64,000 nt of DNA from Channa striata. Taxonomy: Eukaryota; Chordata; Actinopteri; Anabantiformes; Channidae. The DNA is taken from assembly GCA_033026295.1 (NCBI GenBank), contig CM065169.1, positions 9,282,462 to 9,346,461 on the forward strand, read 5' to 3'. This document shows positions 27,625 to 39,589 of the stretch, in pieces. The translations under genes were made by a program, and so were the position numbers. Position 1 is the stretch's first letter. Each line of letters starts with the position of its first letter. Below the pieces are notes generated by a model. That model was not told the DNA's origin and made no database searches. It saw only the letters and a list, made by a program, of their open reading frames with translations.

Positions 27625-28420
27625 ACCTCCATCATTATAAGCATCTAAAACAGCATCTACTTGAGCAATTAATCTGAGTCTTCCTCTGCTTTGACCTGTA
27701 CTTCTTCTCAGAACCCTGGGACAACACTCCACAGATCCCCGACAATAACCGTTGTATTCACTGTAGGACGGGAACAATCTGCTTGAATTTTAAAGCTTTA
27801 TCAACAGGTTACATGTCATCTCTGCTAGGTTGTTGTACATTTGATCATTGCATTGAAAAAAAAAAACACTGGTCATAATAGCAGTGTTGTAGGACATGTC
27901 ATCTTGAAGGTTTTGGACCCACGTCATCTGGTACATAATCTTTTTGTTGCTGTGTTGACTGGAAAACAAGGTGAGGATATAATTCTTCTAGACAAATCAG
28001 GAACATCAAACAAACAAACACTTTCAGTAAGATTTCAGTTTGGCTACCTGCCCATTACGTACACATTAAATGACCAACCAAAGTTGAGCCTTTGTTTAGC
28101 AAGTTGGCTGCTGAAGGCTTTTTTTAAAGTAAAAATTTAAATCTTTCTATATTTCTTCTTGCTTGGAAAGAATATTTTAGCTCATAATTGTTCTTTCTTT
28201 GGTGTTGGTGTGAAAAGGAGCATGCACCATGTAGGCACTTTAATATGAAGATATATTTTATTTTTATTCTGCACATAATATCTGGTAACATTAATATATT
28301 AATCAGTGTACCCAGTAGTCTTTGGAAATGTCTGTACAGGAGACTCCAACACCCTGATTCTGTACTGTAAAATATAAAGTCCTTCTGATTCCATGTCGTA
28401 ATTCTGTGAATGAAAATAAA
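27625..28420 (+). other. optn 3' UTR
   Basis: AT-rich noncoding sequence follows the optn stop codon and ends near AATAAA at 28415-28420, a good poly(A) signal followed by a T-rich stretch. It is about 0.8 kb long if that signal is used. Confidence 0.6.
28415..28420 (+). terminator. candidate optn poly(A) signal
   Basis: Canonical AATAAA followed within 15-25 bases by GT/T-rich sequence, about 790 bases after the optn stop. Confidence 0.6.
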
Positions 28421-28768
28421 GGTATTTGTGAATTTGTTTTTTTACATTTCTTCTGACTCAACCTAAAACATTTCAATAATGTTTAAATTAAAATTTCTTT
28501 TAATATCATAATAATTTAACCTGAATTGAACTTGAACATAGTGACACAAAATTTATTTTTTATTTTGTATTGAAGACACTGTGGAGGATTATTTAAAAAA
28601 ATCTGACTTTGTTGACTTTTTTTTTTATTATTAAATTATGGCTGCGTCGGGACTAATTGGTACCAGGATTGTCACATTATTCCACAAACAAAAACATACT
28701 CAAATAAGAGTAACTAATGCAATAATCTTGTGGAAAATAATTGTACACACATGGGCTTTAACAACAAA

Positions 28769-28795
28769 TTAAGCTTACATATTATGTAAGCTTAA
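28769..28795. repeat. perfect 12-bp inverted repeat
   Basis: TTAAGCTTACAT at 28769-28780 is followed by a 3-base loop and its exact reverse complement at 28784-28795. It lies between the optn poly(A) signal and a SINE, and is followed by a short A run. Confidence 0.85.
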
Positions 28796-28964
28796 AAAAA
28801 AACAGTTTGAATTTGTGGGAAATGCACTTTGCTTATGTACTGAGAGCTGGATAAGAAGGCCGCTTTCTTATCCATCTACTGGAAACAGGGAACTGACTAG
28901 CATGGTTCTGCCTGAAAATTAGCATGTCCAAAGTTAAGATGCCACATCTTGTTTCAAACAACCA

Positions 28965-29160
28965 ATTCACACACACGCACACACCCTGAGTTGCAGTGTG
29001 AGCATAGTGCGAAGTTGGGGCCACTGCCATGCAGGGTGCTAACCTGATCCATGGGGAGGAACTTGGGGTTCAGTGTATTGCCCAAGGAGGGCCCAGAAAT
29101 AGAACCACTGATCCCGTAATCCACAGACGACTCCATTACCAATTGAGTTACAGCTGCCCT
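28965..29160 (-). mobile_element. tRNA-derived SINE (degenerate)
   Basis: On the minus strand the element begins near 29159 with GGGCAGCTGTAACTCAATTGG, close to a polymerase III A box. It has a B-box-like GGTTCTATTTC at 29106-29096 and ends in a GT-rich tail near 28970. The spacing and order fit a tRNA-related SINE of the type common in fish. The head is mutated, so it is probably inactive. Confidence 0.7.
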
Positions 29161-29353
29161 TTGTCCAATGCATACAACATTTAACCACACAAACCCCTGA
29201 TGTGCTTTAAAGCTGCTGCTTAGTCACTGTGCAAGGCTAAGCGTAGGTTAATATTTACCAGTCAGACCTAAAGTCGTGTCAATCAGTTGTGTCGATCATA
29301 GGAAGCCAACAGATATTTAGAGTAACAACTGCTCTCACAGTAAATCTGTAGTT

Positions 29354-29359
29354 TTTATT
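29354..29359 (-). terminator. candidate poly(A) signal of the CARF-like gene
   Basis: AATAAA on the minus strand only about 45 bases after the stop codon, which would give a very short 3' UTR. Confidence 0.5.
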
Positions 29360-29401
29360 TGGATTATGAATTCCAGTGTCCGCCTTGTCCCCACGTTCGT
29401 T

Positions 29402-30848
29402 TCAGTACACGTGGTCTTCATTGTACCTTCGTAATGTCTTCTTGGGCGGCAGGCCGGGTGCGCTGGTGTCTTGTTTTTGGCGCTTTGTTGTTTGGGTGTC
29501 TGCAGACGACAGTTGTTCTTTTACAGAGTTCCTAAAGTTTTCATGGAGAGCTGCGATGCCAGCTTTCAGCTCCACTAGTTTAGCTGCATCTGTGCATTTG
29601 TTGGACAACCTCCTTATAGAGTTTAGCTCCTTGTGAATCGCTTTTCGCTCTCTGTAAGCAGATCCACCCGCGCAGCTTGTTACCTGTATGTAACAAACAT
29701 TCTGTTCATTTTAAGCATCTTTACAACTTAAAAGCTTCTCAAAACCATTCAAACGGTCATCCAGATGACACTATACAGTTAGCAAATATACGCACCTCTT
29801 GAATTATTACTTCACAGTTGCTTTCTGGCTCATTTAGCTGTAGAATTGCATGAGATGAGGGAGGAGTGTCATCATGGCTGATTCCTGCTATTTCCTTCTC
29901 TCCCCCTGTTGAAGGTACCTCTTCTTTGCCAAATGTCTCTAGGTCCAACTTTAAGATCCGCTGTTTCATTTTCGATTTGTAGATGTGATTTGCTATGTCC
30001 TTGAGCGTTGGATAATACGCCCTGTCTTGCTCATCAGGAGCAACAATGTCAGACATTTGTGTTTGAACGTAGTATTTGAGGAGGGCTTGCACTTCTCTAA
30101 TGGTGGTGACACCTTTTGCTACAAGCTCATCTATCCATCGGATGACCTGTGGATGGACAGAATGCACTTCATCTGGCTGGCCACATGGGATATGACTGGT
30201 GTGGGCTTTCTGCAATGGCAAGCTGATGTAAAATCGGTTTTCTATAATCAACTCTTTCCCCACTTCTAAGTCCTGTAGCAGTCTTTCTTTAGCTTTGGTT
30301 TGCCAAATTGTCACACATTTCTTTGCTGTTACAACATACTCGGGAAATCTGCAAATGTGCCAAACTGAGATCTTTGCTTGACACCCCTTTTTTCTTGATT
30401 CTCCTGTGGACAGCCTTAGTTTACACTTTTTTTGTTCAGAAGATTCATCTGTGGCATCCAAAGTTTCATTGGAAATTGTGGAAGTTTTACCATCACTCTT
30501 TTTTCCATGATCCCTTTTAGGTCCATACTGACATTCCAGTGTCTTCATTCCCCCATACATGAAAGGCACTCCATCACTGCTGATTCTAGGGCTGATGGAT
30601 CTGCAGAAGACAAATGAGCGAGTATAGAACTTCCTGTTCTTGCACTTGAGTGGATCAAACTGAAAGGAAGAAGATCTGCGAGTGAAGAATGTTGCTTTGG
30701 TAGCTCGCCTGTACAGCTCCAGCACACTTTCAACACTTGTTTCATCTGTTACATAGCCATGAATGTAGTCTTTATCCTTGCTGTAGTCTTGTAGAAATTC
30801 TTCCCACTTGATAACACCAAGAACTGGATCTTTGTCTTCTTCTTCCAT
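29402..30848 (-). CDS. calcium-responsive transcription factor (CARF/ALS2CR8)-like protein
   Basis: Two coding exons, 30848-29796 (exactly 351 codons) and 29683-29402, join in phase 0 to give 444 aa. The acceptor before the first is tttatttcag, one base before ATG, and a noncoding exon probably ends at 31177. The middle of the protein (about residues 60-310) fits the ALS2CR8/CARF family as I know it: FYTRSFVFCRSISPRISSDG, then ECQYGPKRD, a Cys/Lys segment (KKCKLRL, GCQAKISVWHICRFPEY), FYISLPLQKAH, and VHPQVIRWIDELVAKGVTT followed by YYPTLKDIANHIYKSKMKQR. The N-terminus is acidic. The C-terminal exon is a Lys/Arg-rich helical stretch ending in LRRYNEDHVY. The family includes a neuronal calcium-responsive activator, so a nuclear DNA-binding role is inferred. 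No such gene sits between OPTN and MCM10 in human. Similar multicopy fish genes exist, so a paralog or a domesticated repeat-borne gene are both possible. Confidence 0.8.
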
Positions 30849-31177
30849 CCTGAAATAAAACAAAACAGCCACATGTATAATGAGTAATTTCACATGTGGT
30901 TTCTTTTGGATTCCTAAGCTTTAAGTCAACATCCTACCACACTTAAACGTGCTTGTTTTTAATTCTTTTGAGGCCTTGGAAGGATGTCCATCCAAGATAC
31001 AGTGGCTGTAGCGAATAGACTAGTAATATGACCCATTTGGTGCTTTTCGTTATTAATTGTGCAAGTGTAAATAAAAATACAAATATTGTGCACTAACAGT
31101 TTTGCTACACGCTTTTTACTGCAGTGACAAAGTGTTAAAGATCACTTTCAAAGACTACCAAAAAATAGCTGCAAACC

Positions 31178-31910
31178 TTCTTCGGCTGCTTTCGTCAGTC
31201 TCCCCTTGCACGTCGTGGCGGTCCTTCGAGAGTCATCAACGAGACTGATCAGTCATTACGTACATTTTGGTCAAAGAAGGTTAAAGACTGTAACACCGCA
31301 AATAAGCCTGTGGTTTGGGTTTTAAACAGGGACAAGATCTGTTAATCCAAACAAGCATGCTACATTTGCACTTAGCCTTTACATACATTGCTTTTACTAT
31401 AAGGTAAAACACAGCTAAAAGCGTTTCCGGGTTTCAGGCCCTTCGCTTGGTACGCAAGCCTTTGAGGCCCCTGAGGTGCCTGTTGACAAGAGTTGCAGGA
31501 AAAAATCTACCAGCAAAAATTTTACAATGATATCCATACTTACAAACCGTACAAATTGTTACTGAAAAATAATGTTTTTCATAACTTTTGGTTCCAGGGC
31601 CAGTCTACGATACAGATGCTTTTGTTTGAGTAAGGCAAATATCTGGGCACCTACAGAATCCCGACATCACACGAGGGTCCTGCGTTTAGCGCCAGTTTAG
31701 AGTTTCTGTCTGACCGCGGGTTATGAATCCAGTAAGACGCGTTTAATATGTCGTTTTTAATCATGTGTAACGCAATGACTTGTGCATAGCTACGCGCAGA
31801 TTTAACTATTGCAATATAAGAAACACATTTACAGATTGGACGTGGTTGTGACGTCCTTCAGAGTTTTATTAGAGCTAGCAAAGAACACAAAGCCAACAAC
31901 TGAGTCTTGG
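31178..31910. promoter_or_regulatory. shared promoter region, CARF-like gene and mcm10
   Basis: The two genes are transcribed outward from this region. On the minus side a candidate donor (GAAG followed by gtttgc) ends a noncoding exon at 31177. On the plus side the mcm10 noncoding first exon ends at 31910 with a perfect gtaagt donor. An E2F-like TTTAGCGCC lies at 31685-31693, consistent with S-phase control known for mcm10. Exact start sites are not visible. Confidence 0.5.
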
Positions 31911-32357
31911 GTAAGTTGAACGTTTCATTCATGTTATTGTCTGAGTGAAAATATCAATTGTCAGTCAGTGGTTAGTTTGTTATAGAGCAATTCAAATGTT
32001 TAGAATTATAATTTTTTACATTAAATTTATAATTTTGACGTTTATGCATTCAGGTTTGTTTATAAGGTCGGTTTAAATTTACCCCCTGTGAACCACGTCA
32101 GGCCCTGCTTTGCATCACGAACCGGATTTTAGTATTTTCCATAATTTTGTTACATAAAGTGACTAATCAGATGGTGTTTGCAGAGAAGGGACATTCACAC
32201 TTTATACTGTCTGTACAGTGTACAAGGGGACGTCTTTGCACCAGCTTTCGGTCACCGTTTGCTGTGCTATATATGGACGCATAGATAATGACACTGGGTA
32301 ATATTTATTTAACTTACATGAGTAAAGTACTTTTTTCAGCGAATACAACTAATAATA

Positions 32358-32480
32358 AAAGAGCTTTATCACTACTACTACTCTTTCGGCTTTTCCAATC
32401 AGGGGTCGCCACAGCGAATCATCCTTTTCCACTTCACTCTATCCTGGGCATCTTCCTCTCTGAATGAAAGAGCTTTATCA
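32358..32480 (-). mobile_element. extremely 5'-truncated LINE insertion with target-site duplication
   Basis: A 95-base insert (32372-32466) is bounded by perfect 14-bp direct repeats AAAGAGCTTTATCA at 32358-32371 and 32467-32480. Read on the minus strand it encodes DRVKWKRMIRCGDP followed by a stop, the C-terminal end of an RTE-like non-LTR reverse transcriptase seen in fish LINEs. It ends in a short (AGT)n tail. It lies in mcm10 intron 1. Confidence 0.85.
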
Positions 32481-32844
32481 ATATTTGCTTTATAGTCTGA
32501 AAGATTCTTAAATTAAATAGATTGCTCCTTAATTATTGTCAATCAATTGCAGTATAGTATAATACTTGATGAATAAATGCTCACTAATGAATATCATATA
32601 GTTATTAGTGCAACAAGATACATGTACTTCCCTTCCCAACCTCCTTCAGATTTATTGTCCATTTCCTTCACAGAAAGCCTTAGACTGTGTCGAACTGAAA
32701 CATTTTTCTAGAGCAGATAAAGGCAATAAGTGCAGGACATGTGCCTTAATTAGTCTTTCCTTTACCTATTTGCAAAGTAAATTTGGTATCCAACTTTTTT
32801 CTAGGTAACAAGGTCATCTGAATTCAGCTCTGTCTTTAACTGCA

Positions 32845-35800
32845 ATGGACAGTAAGTATAATAAGTTTTAAAACGTGAGTAAAAAGTATCTTTAGGTCAA
32901 GATGTAAGAGGGGATTCTGTCTTCCTTAATCTAGGTGAAGATGATCTGGACATTCTGACAGCGCTGCTGACTGAGAACGAGGGCATCAGAGAAGAACAGG
33001 ACAGTCAGGAGCAGGCAGATGATTTGGATGGCCTCTTTGATGATGACAACGATGAGGAGGAAGAGTACAAAGAGGGACTCGAGGAGGAAGGGAGAAATGC
33101 GGAAACAGAGGACACTGTGGCAGATCTCTTTGGGGATGTGGGTGATATTGAAAATGAAGACAGATGTGTTAAAGAAAAAGCAGGTGGGGGAGAAGCTACC
33201 GAGAGCCAGAACAAGTCCAAAGAGGATTTGCAAGGTTGGTTTATAGGAAGTCTCTCTCTGCTGCTAGTTGATTTACAATGTAATTTAGTTCAGGTAAATG
33301 TCGGGTCTGTGTTCGCCACTGAAGCCCTATGTTTTCCTTTTTCAGAGGAGCTGAGGCAGATGCAGGAACAGATGCAGAGGTTACAGCAGCAGCTGGAGGC
33401 GAGCCAGAAGGTTTCCACTTCATCCTCCAGTCCAGTCAGGACGGCAAAAAGCTCAGTTGGCCCCAAACCAGCAACGCCTAAACCAGCACAAACCCATCAG
33501 CTGACCTCTAAAGTGGCCAAACAGTATAGGTCCGAATCCACAAAGAAGGCCAGTGTAGAAGCAGGTGAATATTTAGTTGCTAATCAATTACAGTGGTTGA
33601 AAAATCATTTTTAATTAGCATAAAGTGCAAACTAAATTGTCAAAGACAGAGAAACTACTGTACATATACACATGAAAGCTTTCAAATTGCTCCTGTTTTC
33701 TTTGCTTGGACAGCAGCAACGTCCTCTTCCACTCCAGTTAGAGGTGGAAGTGTAAAGCTCCAGGAGTCCTCAGACTTTGATAATCAGCTCAACAATGCAG
33801 AGTCCTTTAAACGCAAACCCAGGGTAGCTCACCAGCCGAAGTCCAGCACATCACCAGGTAAAACGTAACCTTCGGTCTCCCACACACAAGACTTACTTAA
33901 ACAGTTGTCACAAATGTGCTCATATGTAGAAATGTCTTTTTTCATTCTCAGAAGACAGAGGACCGCTTGTGGAGATAAAGATCGGCAGCTCCTTTCAACC
34001 AATAGAAAGCACCAGCAAGGTTTCCAATCATCTGCGGTCACCGACACCAGCTGTTTCATCAGGACCGCCAAAACCTTATTCTGTTCCACCTCTTCCCAAA
34101 GATGTGACGATTGAGAAATACTCAGGGCTGCGACTCAGGTCAAAATACTGGAATTATGTGGTTGCTGTTGTTGTTGTTTTAAATTTAAGACTTGACAGTC
34201 AAATCCAGCTTTTTCATTCTAAATCCAGATTTAATTTTTCTGTTTTCTTCTTCATTTTAGAAAACCCAGGGTTTCCTCAACCGATATGGAACACAAGATG
34301 GCCAACCGCCGTTTAATCCGTCTCTCACAGGTGCCTGAGCGTTTGGCTCGGGAGAAACTGGAGGACTGTGACTGGGTGACATTTGCGGTGTTGGTTAACA
34401 AGGTCACACAACAAAGCAACAACAGTGTAGGTCTATGCTTAAACCTCATTTCTCAGATTGAGATTTATAAATCTTTTAAATCCCATTTATTATAACAGTA
34501 TAGCCCTAAATATTTCTTGCTGCATGTTGCATGTTTAGTGGTTTGCAAATTACAGAAACAGCAGACTGAGCTTTTGTTCTCTGCAGGGCAGAACCTTCAG
34601 CATCTGGAAACTGAACGACCTCCATAATCTGGAAGTGTTTGTGTCTCTCTTACTGTTTGGCGAAGTTCACAAAGAACACTGGAAGACGGAGCCCGGCACT
34701 GTTATCGGACTGCTCAATCCAAACCCCATGAAGCAGAAGGATGGATACGATGGGGTGAGTGTTCCTAGAGTTAGCTTGTTGAATTAGCTATTAGCCGCTA
34801 TTATCCTTAATGGTGCTGTAGTCACCTAATGTTTATTACACTCATATGAGAAGTTTTGTAATGTCAAGACCCTCACATTAGGTCATAAATTAAATCTTTA
34901 CTTTCGTGTTGTGTTTTAGGAACCTTGTCAGCAGCAGAAACAATAAAGCACTGCTATTTCCATTTCTACACCCAGATATTTCCTGCTTTCCAGCAGTTAC
35001 TGAAATTTAACCTGCAACTATTAATCTTTGGGCTGTTCATTTAAAATTACATCTGCTGCTATTAACGATTTCCTGGCATCTCTCCTGGTCTAATAATACA
35101 TCTTATTGTGGAGTTTTTGGAATAGAAATACCACAAATTGTTTTTTAAAGTTAGACCTCACCACTATATTCAGATCCAGGTCACAATTCAGAAGGAAATT
35201 GCATGTGGGTTAACTCATTACTCTTGGAAATGAATACTTTTTGCTTTTGGTAAAAGTGCACTTTTTAATTTTTGTTTTATTGAATCTGTTGTTAGAATTT
35301 TTTTTTGTCCTTCACTTGGTTTGGCAACGGAAGCGTCAGACAATTAAAGCCAAAAACAGATCGGACACTTTGGTGAAAATAGCAACTAAGACAGCTGGAG
35401 TCAACACTGCATGAAAAACAGAGATGTTATTATAAGGAAGTGGTAAAGAGAGATGGACACCACACACATCCTCTCACAGATTTCACAGAACCTAATCTAA
35501 GAAGTGAGTTTATTATGGGCATCTAATATGTGTATTTTCATGTAAGTTGCTACCTAAAAAACTTGTAAATTTTCTTTGTAGAAATTAATATATTCAACAT
35601 TTATAATATTTAACAGTGAAATCAGAATTTTGCAACATAATCAAAGTATGATTTCATTTTGGAACCATTTTGAAATAAAGATAATAAATTCAACACACTG
35701 TAAATCCATAAAAACAAATGTAGAGCTTGGTTTATGTATAGTATGCTTTGATATTTGCTTTTTGCAGATAGATGAGTGTTAGTATATGGATTTATCATTT

Positions 35801-38800
35801 AACCAATAGTTAAAATAATTTAGAAATACTGAGGTCCACCAAATGCCACCAATACACGCTTTGATTGAATCCATTGTCCATTAAAGCTGAATGGTTGGTC
35901 ACCACTATCTAGTCAACCAACAGAAAATATCATATTTAGACTTCGTTGCTTTTTTGTGCTTTGTTTCTAGGATAATCACTTTCCGGTGGTTTCAGCAGTT
36001 TTGGAACTCAGATAATAAATTTGTGTTAAACACGTACAGGTCAGCCTGACAGTGGACCACCCACAGAAGGTGCTTCTGATGGGGGAGGCTCAAGATTACG
36101 GCACCTGCAAAGCCATGAAGAACAACGGAGACCCCTGCTCTCAGATTGTTAACATGGTGGGTCCCTTGTTATTTAATAAATCACCCATAGTTGAAAACGA
36201 GAATTTCTATCAGAGATTACCATTATGTCTGTGCTCCTGCTCTACAGTATGAATGCCAGTACTGCCAGTATCATGTCAAGGCCCAGTACAAGAAGATGAG
36301 CTCTAAGAGGGCCGAGCTGCAGTCATCGTTTTCTGGCAAAGCCCCCAACAAGGTGAAGGGGAAGGGGAAGGGCGGCAGCCTGAAAGAGCGGCTGTGTCAG
36401 GACGGTTTCTACTACGGCGGCGTCTCCTCAGCTGCCTGCGCTGCCTCACTGTGAGTAACTCTTCCAAAGCTTTTCTATAAATCTTTCCTTTAATGTACAG
36501 GCTCTACTTTGGACAATAATTGTTAAACCCTCAGAATAGACATAAAAATTAGTCGCTTCCTTGTGTTAGCGTATATATAGTAGAATGTAGCAGGCTGCTT
36601 CATACTGTATGCAGAGGTCATAACCCTGGACTGAATTCTGACCGAAATTGTGTTTGCATTTTTACGGTGCGTGTTGAAGTCAATTAGTGCTAGCTAACTG
36701 CACCTTCCAAAGCCAGGAATCCATTGTGAGACTGGGCAGCGTCTGTGCTGCTTGTCATTTTCAGTAAGAGGTGTGTGTCTTGCAGAACGGCGTCCAAACC
36801 GAACAAACCCGCCCAGAAAACTCTTGACAAGCTGTTTGTGAGAGGCTCGGCTCAGCTCGTCAATCAGGCCAAGACACTCGGTAAAAACTGCTCCTCTCTC
36901 TAAGACGTATAGATCCTGCATTTATTGCATTTAAATATTTATGCACCTTTATACTTTGTGTGTTCTATAAAACACCCATATCAATAACTTGTTCTGTTAA
37001 CCCTCTTGCCTTCACCCTGGGAACCCAGAGATTTTTAAATTGTTGTTGAAAACCTACTGGCAGTTAGTTATTGCAGATTGGTTGTCTGACTTCATTTGCT
37101 GATTTGCTGATGTTATGCCCCTCCTTATTGGAATCTTTGCTCAGTTAGATGTGAACATAAATGTGAACCTTTCACGTCATAAATAACCAATAATAATTAA
37201 CCAACAGTTTTTTTGTTCGGTTCCAGCTCTGCAGTCTGGTGAAGTGTCAGGTTGCTCAAACGAATTCAAGGACCTGTTGTCAATGCCAACTCCTGGAGCT
37301 TTGCAGCTGAAGAAGCACTTAGCACAAGGCAGCCAGTCAGGTACAGCACCTGGAAATGTCTCCATGGTTCTGACAACTCACAGCTTTATTCATTTGAAGG
37401 CTTGTCAGTTCAGGGGTTTAATTCACTAATTGTAATTTATCTTGAAAGTAGGTCAATGTGTTCTTTTATTTTCGTTTCTCATCATCAACCTTCCGTCCGT
37501 CTTTAGTGTCCAAAGTTGCCACTGGAGCTCCAGTTCAGTCCATCTCCGCTTCAGACCTGTTGAAGCAGCAGAAACAGAAGCAGCGGGAGCTTCTGGAAAA
37601 CCGCCGGAGGAGGGCAGCCGAGATCCAGAAAAGGGTGCTGCAGAACACAGCTGGACCCAAACCCGGGGCATCGTCGTCGTCATTATCGTCATCCCCACCG
37701 AGCCGGCATAGTCTTATGTCCCCAAAAGCAGCATCTGAGGTGCCCAAGGCCAGCCAGAGCCCCACAGTGCCCCACACCCCCACCCTGGGACGAGGATTCT
37801 CTGAGGGTGAGGACATCCTCTTCTTTGAAAACAGTCCACCTCCTGCTCCTACTCCCAGCACTCTTGGGCTGTCAGCTGCCAAACTGGCTGCCCTGAGAAA
37901 GCTGAGGGTCAAAGGAGTGGGACTGGAGAAAGAAGACCCCAACGCTCTGAAGAGGAAGAGGAGCAACAGCAGTGAGATCACTGCACGGGTGGAGAAGAGT
38001 CTGTCCTCACCAAATGGTACATTCATTCTCTTAATATTATTACATATTATTCATACTTTGACCTTCTGATAAAAATTTTAATGATTGGGTGTGTTTTTGT
38101 ATTTTTTTCCCATCATCCTTAATTGTGTGCAAATCGTAAACCCAGGTGTCACCTATATTTAGTCAGCTTTTCTTTTATTCACCTGTGCAGGTGAGACATC
38201 CAGTAATGAGGAAGAAGAACCAGCCCAAAAGAAGAAGCAAGATCAACTTCGCTACGTCCAATCAGAGGAGTTTCAGAAGATCCTCAGTGCTAAATCTCGT
38301 CATGGCGTTGTACTACAGGCGGTGAGACAAAGGGGAACTTTTCCACAAGCATCTTTGGAGTTTTATTTCTTAGCACACTGTCATGCATAACATAGATTTG
38401 TTCGATTTGACAATTACATATGTAACATAGAAAAGTGTGTGAATTGAAGAAATTTCTATCTGAATCTCCTTTCTCTCAGGCGGAGTATCAGCTACAGGAG
38501 CGCTACTTTGACGCCCTAGTGAAGAAGGAGCAGATGGAAGAGAAGATGAAAGGCATCAGAGAGATGAAGTGTCGTGCCGTCACCTGTAAAAAGGTGCCAA
38601 GTTGGGAAAAACTTGTTGTAATAATCATGAGTGAAAACTGATGATTAGTAGCCTGTTATAACTGACTGTCAATACTGGTAATAGTGGAAAAAATAAAAGT
38701 TTATTTCCCACGTCTCCCTTCCAGTGTAGTTACACTTACTTCAAGCCGGCTGATCGCTGTGTGGAGGAGAATCACGATCTGCGATGGCACGACGCCGTCA

Positions 38801-39393
38801 AGCGTTTTTTTAAATGTCCCTGTGGACAGAGAGCCATTGCCCTGGACAGACTGCCACACAAACACTGCAGGTACGACACTGACTGTATCTTTTCAGCTCC
38901 GGTTGCCTCTGCCACCACTGTCAAACCTTTACCACTGGCTATGAAATGATTGTGTGAGAGGTTTATCCAGGGCGTGAGAATCTGATGTATTTTTTTGATG
39001 ATTTAGAACTGTAGAATATACTTTTCAAATACACCTGCTATTTATTCAGTAATTTTTTCATTCAGCTTTGTGAAAGCTAAACTAAAAAGCTGTCGTGAGA
39101 TGAGATTTAAAATCATTGCTGGTCTCCTTCTTAACTGATATTTTATCGTTTCAGTAACTGTGGTCTGTTTAAATGGGAGCGAGATGGGATGCTGAAGGTA
39201 TGATTTTTCTCAGATTCACAGATTTTCATTTGCCATTTGAAAACAACTCAATATTTTATTATTGGCGAAAAGAAATACAACTCATGTTGCTCTTTATGAT
39301 TAATTGCAGGATAAAAGTGGACCAAAAATCGGAGGAGAACTTCTCCTGCCTCGAGGAGAGGAGCACGGCAAGTTCCTAAACGGCATGAAATGA
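32845..39393 (+). CDS. mcm10: minichromosome maintenance 10 replication initiation factor
   Basis: MCM10 activates the CMG helicase and binds DNA and polymerase alpha at origins. Seventeen coding exons join in frame: 32845-32851, 32935-33234, 33346-33564, 33714-33857, 33952-34138, 34261-34426, 34587-34754, 36040-36156, 36248-36450, 36786-36880, 37227-37340, 37507-38016, 38191-38321, 38480-38593, 38725-38870, 39155-39197, 39310-39393. They give 915 aa (human 875). The first coding exon holds only seven coding bases, and the protein starts MDSEDDLDILTALL. Visible regions: an acidic N-terminus; coiled coil EELRQMQEQMQRLQQQLEA; the internal OB-fold (FSIWKLNDLHNLEVFVSLLL); a zinc cluster with C420, C430, C439, C442 and H445; and C-terminal zinc motifs (CRAVTCKKCSYTYFKPADRC, then FKCPCGQR and HCSNCGLFKWERDG). 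The end PKIGGELLLPRGEEH is near-identical to vertebrate MCM10. The exon at 33714 has tandem CAGCAG acceptors. Confidence 0.98.
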
Positions 39394-39589
39394 CAGCACC
39401 TACATCGTCTTCACTGTCACAAACTGGTTGTTGGGGCAACAACGTGTATATTTAGGTTTTTGTGTTTGTAGTTTGTGTTTAGTAGCTTTTTTATATATAT
39501 ATCAATTATGTTTTAAAATTTTATGTTATTTCGTTGATTATGGAGATTTAAATGTCTGTAATTATAGTAGGCAGGGTGGGAATAAGATT

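Noticed and set aside
37535..38026. 163-codon minus-strand open frame
   Set aside because: Antisense shadow of the large mcm10 exon 37507-38016.
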